Both the position numbers and the translations under genes were made by a program. DNA of 64,000 nt from Macrotrachela quadricornifera (lineage: Eukaryota > Rotifera > Eurotatoria > Philodinida > Philodinidae), in contig JAJEKB010021277.1 in assembly GCA_022393335.1 (NCBI GenBank), positions 754,559-818,558 of the forward strand. The letters are read 5' to 3'. Position 1 is the stretch's first letter, and each line of letters begins with the position of its first letter. Below the pieces are notes generated by a model that was not told the origin of the DNA, did not search any database, and was given only the letters and a program-made list of their open reading frames with translations. Positions 57,902 through 64,000 of this stretch are shown piece by piece.

Positions 57902-58879
57902 TGCCAGAGACCTATTAAGATTTCAGAACCATCAATAATTTTCAAATTTTAGTGATCATAATAAAAATAGGTGGCCGTAAGAAAATACAGATTAAAACAT
58001 CCATATTTTGTTTTGCAGAATACAAACATGCCGACTATCAAAACATTTTCGTCTATAAAATATCCTATACTATAGCAGTCTGTTTTTGTTTGTTCATTAT
58101 CAGAATCTTGCTTTTCAACATGTTCAGTTCAAACATTTTCACGTTCGATGCAATCTTCATCTGTACCGTCTGAGATTAGTAAGGACAAATATGAAATTGT
58201 CAAACTCGAAATTTCTAGGATCAGTAACAAAATGTTAATTATTATGCTATTTTTTAAAGGTAATGTAAAACGATTTTACCGATTTATCAGTTGAGATTTG
58301 AAAGATTTAGCTAATTTCATTGACTACCAGACAAAAATAAGTGATGCTGATTCATATAAAGGAATCAAAAGCACTTAACGATGGTCCAGTACCATATATA
58401 TTAAAAAGTCAAATACTAAAGTTGATTTCTATGATTGTAACACAGTAAATTGTAACTAGAACGTAGCAACTATTGAACTAACGAAGTAAGTATACTAAGT
58501 GTTTGACACTATTTGATATCATCTTTTTCTCATATCTACATTCCAATGAAGTATGAAAAGGCCTAACACATCTTGGGCTAATGTTATTTTCTTGATAAGA
58601 TGTTGATCTTTTAGTGTAATTTCCAATAAATGTACAAATTCAGCAGTGAGACGACATTTTCCATTTTCAAGCCGGAACTACCAACATAAAGTGATATTCA
58701 TTCCAACAGTCGATGCTAAAAGTTTTACAGTTTTTCGACTAATAGAAATGTGGACTGCAGTCATCTGTAATTTCCAATAAATATTTAGATACTATATAGC
58801 CTGAAGACACAGAGTAGTTCTTACCGACTGAAAATTTGAACTTTAACTTAAGTTTACAGTTTAAAATATCGTCGCTATT
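57902..58879. other. intergenic, 3' flank of the kinase gene
   Basis: No gene seen. The presumed 3' UTR of the UBL-RING-kinase lies at its start. Confidence 0.4.
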
Positions 58880-59064
58880 GACGACGCAAGGGTACCTCTA
58901 ATATATAGTATATGATGACCTAAGGCTACCTCCAATATACAGTGCTTGATGACGCAAGAGTACCCTCAATATGTAGTAGTTGATAACCTAAGAGTACCGC
59001 TAGTATAGAATACTTTATGACTTAAGCGTACCTGCTTTATATAGTGGTTAATGACTTATGGATT
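58880..59064 (+). repeat. 34-bp minisatellite, about 5.4 units
   Basis: Units begin at 58880, 58914, 58948, 58982 and 59016, with a partial sixth at 59050. The consensus is close to GATGACxTAAGxGTACCTCT followed by AATATATAGTxxTT. Units differ from one another at several positions, so the array is old. No coding potential or known function. Confidence 0.8.
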
Positions 59065-59775
59065 ACCCGGTCCCGCATTGCACGAGTAACTAGGAATCGT
59101 GTCATAGAGTTTTATCCAATTCTATAAAGTTTTAAGAAAATTTTTTTCGTAGTTAAAATTTACTTTAACTTTAAATTTTTTAAAGTCAAAGTTTCAGGTA
59201 GCAGCACTTTAATTCAAATTTTTATTTTAACTAGTTATGTTTATTAAGAATTCATATATGTACATCGGATTTTGCATGAGTTTGGATCAATTTTGAATCA
59301 ATTCTAGAAAAATTTTTACTAATTCCAGTTAAATCAAATCAATTTCATTTCACTTATAACAATTCTTACTAATTCAATATTAGTTGTGATGAATTTTAGC
59401 GAATTGTATGGAATTTCATAAAAATTCTAGCCATTTCGAGTAAATTCTGGACCGATTCCTACCAATTCTGTAGAAGTTTTACTCATTTGAAGCTGAGTCT
59501 AGATCAATTCCAGTTCTAGAATTAAAACCGAATCGAACTGAAATTTTTGCATCCCTAGATTTTATCGCATGTCTTAAAATAATGGAGGCTATTCAAGATA
59601 AGAAAAATATATCTTTTTTGTAGAGAATTTGACGAGGAATCTTTCTATAAAAAAAACCTTTCTTCTATGCCAAAATATAAGAGGAAAAATGCAAAATACG
59701 GATTGGATCATTCAATTAGGAGCACCCATTAGGTAGATAGATGGATGTATGGATAGATACGTAGACAGATGGGTA
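59065..59775. other. non-coding, ending in a TAGA/TGGA microsatellite
   Basis: AATTCT/AATTCC-rich low-complexity sequence at 59240-59540, then a degenerate GATA/GATG microsatellite at about 59734-59780 beside the palindromic element. No gene seen. Confidence 0.45.
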
Positions 59776-60666
59776 GATATCCACCTAGAAAAAATAGTTT
59801 CACTCTATATTTCTCATTTATTGTTACTATAAAAATACATTTATTGAGAACCAATTGTATATTCTGAAAGCCCGTGGAGTTTTCTATCACTCTGTGTATT
59901 TACTTATTTTCTTACATTTATTTATTGAAAAATAATTTGAACGCAATAAAGACATATTAATGTCTACATTCCCAAAGATTTTATTTTCTCATTATCATCA
60001 ATATAGTCTTTTAAATATTTTATCACTGTGAAATTATTATTTGAGAAAAGCAATTATATATTCTAATAGATCTTGAAATTCTCTATCGTCCTGTATATTT
60101 ACTTCTTTCCTTATGTTCATTTATTGAAAAGAAAATTTGAGTCGAATGAAAACATTCTCAATCAGCAAGTACCAAAAATCGACACTTATTTTTGTTAATT
60201 TTGTAGTATTATGTTTGAAATTATTTTTCCTGTGGGAAAAATTTTTTTAAAAAGTAAATATAGATTCTCATAGAGCTTGAAATTGTCTGTCATTCTATGG
60301 ATTTTTGTCCTGCTTTGCATTCATGTATTGCGGTGCACGAATGCGAAGCAAAACAAAAATATACAAGATGATAGAGAATTTCATGCGCTGTCAAACTATG
60401 TACTTTCTTTTACATAATTTATTTTTTCGGAGTAATAATTAAAAAAACTGTAAAAAAATATTGATCTTTGGTTCTTGTGGATTGAGGATGTTTTCACTCA
60501 ACTCAAAGTTTCTTTTCAATAAACGAATATAAGAAAATAGGTAAATATACAGAGTGATAGAAAACTCCACGGGCTTTCAGAATATGTAATTAGTTTAAAT
60601 AAATGTATCTTTATAACGACCATAAATGAGAAATGCGGAATGAAACTTTTTTTCCAAGAGGATATA
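59776..60666. repeat. 891-bp palindromic element with about 200-bp internal tandem units
   Basis: The left arm opens GATATCCACCTAGAAAAAAT and the right arm, read backwards, opens GATCATATATCCTCTTGG. Both continue into AGTTTCA, ATTTCTCATTTAT and TATTCTGAAAGCCCGTGGAG. The left arm contains three successive diverged units starting at about 59857, 60057 and 60260 (TATATTCTxxxAG), a period of about 200 bp. The right arm contains fewer, so the palindrome is unequal. The turn lies at about 60325 (TGCTTTGCATTC opposite GAATGCGAAGCA). A diverged single unit lies at 6890-7140. Confidence 0.75.
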
Positions 60667-60689
60667 TGATCTGAATAGTTTCGTTTCGC

Positions 60690-61037
60690 TGACTCTTCAA
60701 ATTCTTTTGCTCTCGATGAATAAAAGAGAAAGAGATAAGTAAGCGAAAAAGCAGTTGAACATCATATAATGTCGACCCTAACACATTCTAAAATAAAATA
60801 TGTCCCATGTGTCGTGTCTTTTGCCTTCTTTGCTATGTATACGCAGCGGAGAACGCAAGATATACGACACGAGGTGCTCGTTGCGACACATAATGCAGCA
60901 CATTTTATTTTAGTGTACACATCACAGTTTCATTCTCTTTACATTCTCTTTTTATCGATGAATAAAAGAGAAAGAGATAAGTAAGCGAAAAAATAATTGA
61001 AAATCATATAACGTCAACTGTTACACATTGTAATTTT
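60690..61037 (+). repeat. direct repeat of about 105 bp flanking a small palindrome
   Basis: The block 60692-60795 recurs at 60933-61037, sharing CGATGAATAAAAGAGAAAGA then GATAAGTAAGCGAAAAA and ATCATATAA-GTC. Between them, CTAAAATAAAATATGTCCCA faces its near-complement ending ATTTTATTTTAG (about 60789-60914), with GTGTCG/CGACAC inside. It could be a small foldback insertion in a locally duplicated sequence. It lies directly upstream of the dehydrogenase gene. Confidence 0.55.
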
Positions 61038-61080
61038 GTTCTCTTCATAACACGCACGTTTAAAAAGTTGTTTTCAAATA

Positions 61081-63647
61081 ATGGTTGAGCAAAGACAACA
61101 CACACTAACAATTGCCATCATGAGTCCTGGTGATATGGTACGTCTTACATTGATACTTCAGTAGGCAGAGTAAAATAGATATAATTATAAACTATATGCA
61201 ACAAGTGCATTTTACGCCAGCTATATAACATACGAAGCAAAAATAATAGCACATATGTTGAGCGATTTCTTTATGGGATTCCCTTTAACTATAATCTAAA
61301 GTTTGTTGAGTAAAACCTTGACTACAAAATCTATAATGGATGTTTTAAGCAGGTTAATATAATTGGAATCAATCAAAAATATTTTTTAACATGGGTGGAT
61401 TGTCATTTTTCAAAACGTTTTATTTTTCTAACGCTGAAAATATTTTATAATTTACTAAAATCATATTCTGAAGTCTATTCACTCTTTTTCTCAATGCAAG
61501 ATCTTTTTGCCGTTCTGGGAAAAATTCGAACAACAGCTCTATTCAAGGTCACCCCGCCCCCTCAAAATCGAATCACTCATAGATTTTTCGGTTCATCACC
61601 TTGTTAAAACACGATCTCTGTCCTAATACATCGTACAGCGCCGAAAATTTTAGTTTCATTTCCTTTGCTTTAGTTAGAAATATAACAATTTTACTAAACT
61701 TAACTGCGTATGTCTTTTTACATACGATGGCTTCGCATATTTACAACAGTATTCTACACAGTATCAGATATAGTCAAATATTCTTTTGTTTGAAAGGGCC
61801 TCAAAAACTACCAGTACTCTGAGACTCTATATTTTCAATTAAGCTTTATTATTATTATATTGAAAAGCACTTTTATAATTAGACTGCCATCCTTTTTGAG
61901 TTTTTCAAGTGATTATACGCATACAGACAGATAAACAGGTAAAGGTTTTTCCAATCATCACGGAAAGCTATTCATCTTCCTAATTATCTCTAATCAAGGC
62001 TAGTCAATAATCAGCTGTTTTTCCCTTAGTGTTATGTCGAATTGATTATACATGCAATTTAAGCTAAAAAACGGAAGATTGATCGTGTCGAAACTTTTTA
62101 TTCATCTGTCAAAAAACTACGAGTTCCGCCACAAAAAATACCTGTCTGAACGAGATTTTTCATTTGATATAAGATAGTAAGAGTTAGAGATGCAATGGTG
62201 ATGATCACCAGTTTGATCGATGAAAATAGTGTATCGGTGACGGTAGATCAATTATTGATCGTTATTGTTGTATCTCTAGTAAGGATAGCTTATTTGAAAT
62301 TTTTATTCTTCAGTACTTGAGAGTAAATGTCATTTCTCAAGAGATTCAGCGGTTCAGAACAGACTCTCAGTAATGTCAAAGCTTTTTATTACAGATAGCT
62401 AGTCAAAAAACTACAATACCCTCTGCTTTCTTTTGTGATCTTACAATTGATAGTTTAAGAAAACGAAATAAGTCTCTTGCTCGATGCTTTCTCATTTTCT
62501 GGAGAAAAAAAACATGTTTACGTCACTGCTTTCATATCTTTAAGGTTCAGTAGGAATGCCAATGGAAACCGTGAAACGGAATTGCATAGGAGTCCTGTCG
62601 AATAGTAGATTCTATCGATCTCACTGCCGAATTCCCATCGGATCCAGTATAGAATTGATATAACTGGAATTTGACTACAAATAGATAATAAAAATGATTC
62701 GTCCATTATTTGATATTTAACTGTGGAAAAATATTACTAGAAAAACATTATCCTTCAAGGAGTTCAGAGAGAATCGTAGATATAGAACAAAGTTTTACTC
62801 ATTCTAGGGTCATGCTATTGGTCGAGTTATTCTCAAACATATTAATACTGGGATTCGGATCATCACTAACTTAACGGGTCGCAGTGATCGAACACGACAG
62901 CTTTCCAAATCGACTAACATTATTGATGTTGGATCAGATGCGGAACTTGTTCAACAAGCTGACATAATTCTCTCAATAGTTACCACATGGGAAGCCAAGT
63001 CTCTCGCTGAACGTATTTCGAGGATCGAGCCAAAAAATCCGAATCTTCTCTTTGTTGAACTTAATGATCTCGCACCTGAAACAGTGATTTCGATTGCTGC
63101 ACTTTTTCCTTCAAATCGTTTTGTTGATGGATGCATCATTGGTGGGCCTCCTCAAGATAATGGCTACAGTCCTGCAATATATTTGTCAGGTGAATATGCT
63201 CACGAACTTGACTTTCTGAAAGATCCATGCGGTCTTGACGTTCGTATCATCGGAACGAAGATCCGTGATGCTTCAGGTCTCAAGATGTGCTATGCACCGA
63301 TGTTCAAAGGTTTTACAGTGATGGCTATTCAAGCATGTATTACTGCTAAAAGCCTTGGTGTGAGCGACGTCTTTCTCGATGAACTAAAACACAGTTTGCC
63401 TGATATGTTTGATAAAATGTGTCAATGGATTCCCGACATCGCTCCAAGAGCTAGCAGATGGGTCGGTGAGATGGATGAAATTGTGATGACATATGCAGCG
63501 GCAGGTCTTTCGGCCAAGATGCTAGAGGGTGCCACCGATACTTATCGCTCCATTGCAGAGCAAGCTACTTTTCAAACAGACAAAACTAATGGTCACAAGC
63601 TTGACGACATTATTCAAATGCTTATCGAAACATCACAAAAAAACTGA
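61081..63647 (+). CDS. NAD(P)-binding 6-phosphogluconate-dehydrogenase-like oxidoreductase (DUF1932 type)
   Basis: Exon 1 (61081-61137) encodes MVEQRQHTLTIAIMSPGDM. Exon 2 (62808-63647) continues in phase 0 as GHAIGRVILKH. Together they make SPGDMGHAIG, the dinucleotide-binding turn of this family, which confirms the otherwise invisible first exon. The Rossmann domain runs to about residue 130, with TGRS near the end of strand 2 and ELNDLAP. GGPPQDNGYSPAIYLSG opens the C-terminal helical (DUF1932) domain, with the conserved Lys in LKMCYAPMFKGF. The length of 298 aa is typical. Members are predicted dehydrogenases of hydroxy acids, mostly in bacteria, fungi and plants. Substrate unknown and cytosolic. 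A 1.67-kb intron and higher GC in exon 2 are notable. Transfer from a non-animal source is likely but needs a tree. AATAAA-like signals lie near 63713. Confidence 0.88.
61138..62807 (+). other. intron of the dehydrogenase gene
   Basis: The 1670-nt intron starts GTACGT and ends CATTCTAG. It is much longer than most introns in the window. Its short open frames have no recognisable content. Confidence 0.65.
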
Positions 63648-64000
63648 AAGACAGCATATAATTGAGTAACAGATCGAAGGATCCTATGCTTCGCATATAT
63701 CTATTTCAATCGTAAAATAAACAAATAACGCTCATCGAATGCTGATTTGCTTAGCTCGACACTGAGAAAACGAAATGCTGTAGAACTAGTTTATAGTTTT
63801 GTGTTATAGTAGTAAACCCTAAATGGTTCTGTCTTATAATACAGAACTATGTAATGTTTTCTTTCAACAGAATAATGAAAGATATAGGAGTGGAGAAAGA
63901 TGAATGTAGATGAATAAAAGTGATGTCGCTCAAAAATACATTCTATTCTTATACATGTATAATTCACATTTTATCTATCGATTCTTTCAATAATTATTGT
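63648..64000. other. 3' flank of the dehydrogenase gene
   Basis: 3' UTR and intergenic sequence with AAAATAAACAAATAA near 63713. No further gene seen up to the window edge. Confidence 0.45.

Noticed and set aside
1..64000. CRISPR arrays, bacterial operons, ribosomal RNA genes
   Set aside because: Nothing of the kind seen; the only regular arrays are the 34-bp minisatellite, the 200-bp units and the transposon subterminal motifs.

Overview
The window is eukaryotic: about 70% AT, with genes interrupted by short GT-AG introns, a nuclear receptor, a rhodopsin-type receptor, an FCP1-type phosphatase and TATA boxes. The mix of a Hog-domain protein, FG-GAP/VCBS repeat proteins, a lineage-specific Cys-rich membrane family, a FLYWCH-MULE transposon and a probable transferred oxidoreductase is what I would expect of a bdelloid rotifer. 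That assignment is inference; no marker gene in the window proves it.

Layout. 0-7 kb: a Hog (hedgehog autoprocessing) protein without a Hedge domain (+), a foldback repeat, a decayed reading frame, a piggyBac-like MITE with TTAA sites, and a 7TM receptor (-). 10.6-21 kb: twelve exons that I join into one gene (+) of about 1771 codons. It has three tandem units of TM, Cys-rich ectodomain and TM, then a seventh TM, a Thr-rich stalk and seven FG-GAP/VCBS repeats. 21.8-24 kb: a SINE copy and a nuclear receptor (-) whose ligand-binding domain carries an in-frame TAA. 24.5-35 kb: mostly non-coding, with a degenerate secreted-protein gene, a 156-aa secreted orphan (+), a 67-aa peptide precursor (-) and a two-exon defensin-like peptide gene (-). 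35.9-38.6 kb: an apparently complete FLYWCH-MULE-SWIM transposon with terminal repeats and an 8-bp target duplication. 40.4-47.1 kb: an FCP1-like CTD phosphatase (+) and a GH35 beta-galactosidase (+) with a 41-nt intron and one in-frame TAA. 47-56 kb: gene-poor, with a second SINE whose tRNA-like head still folds well. 56-58 kb: an unusual UBL-RING-kinase protein (+). 58.9-61 kb: a 34-bp minisatellite, a long palindromic repeat and a duplicated 100-bp block. 61.1-63.6 kb: a two-exon NAD-binding dehydrogenase (+) of the SPGDMGHAIG / DUF1932 type.

The genes form no operon or pathway. Several are secreted or membrane proteins (Hog, 7TM receptor, modular membrane protein, secreted orphan, peptide precursor, defensin-like peptide, GH35). 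Several gene models below rest on splice junctions read by eye, with reading phase checked at each one. The exons too short for simple ORF finding (defensin-like peptide, dehydrogenase exon 1, modular-protein linkers) were found that way.
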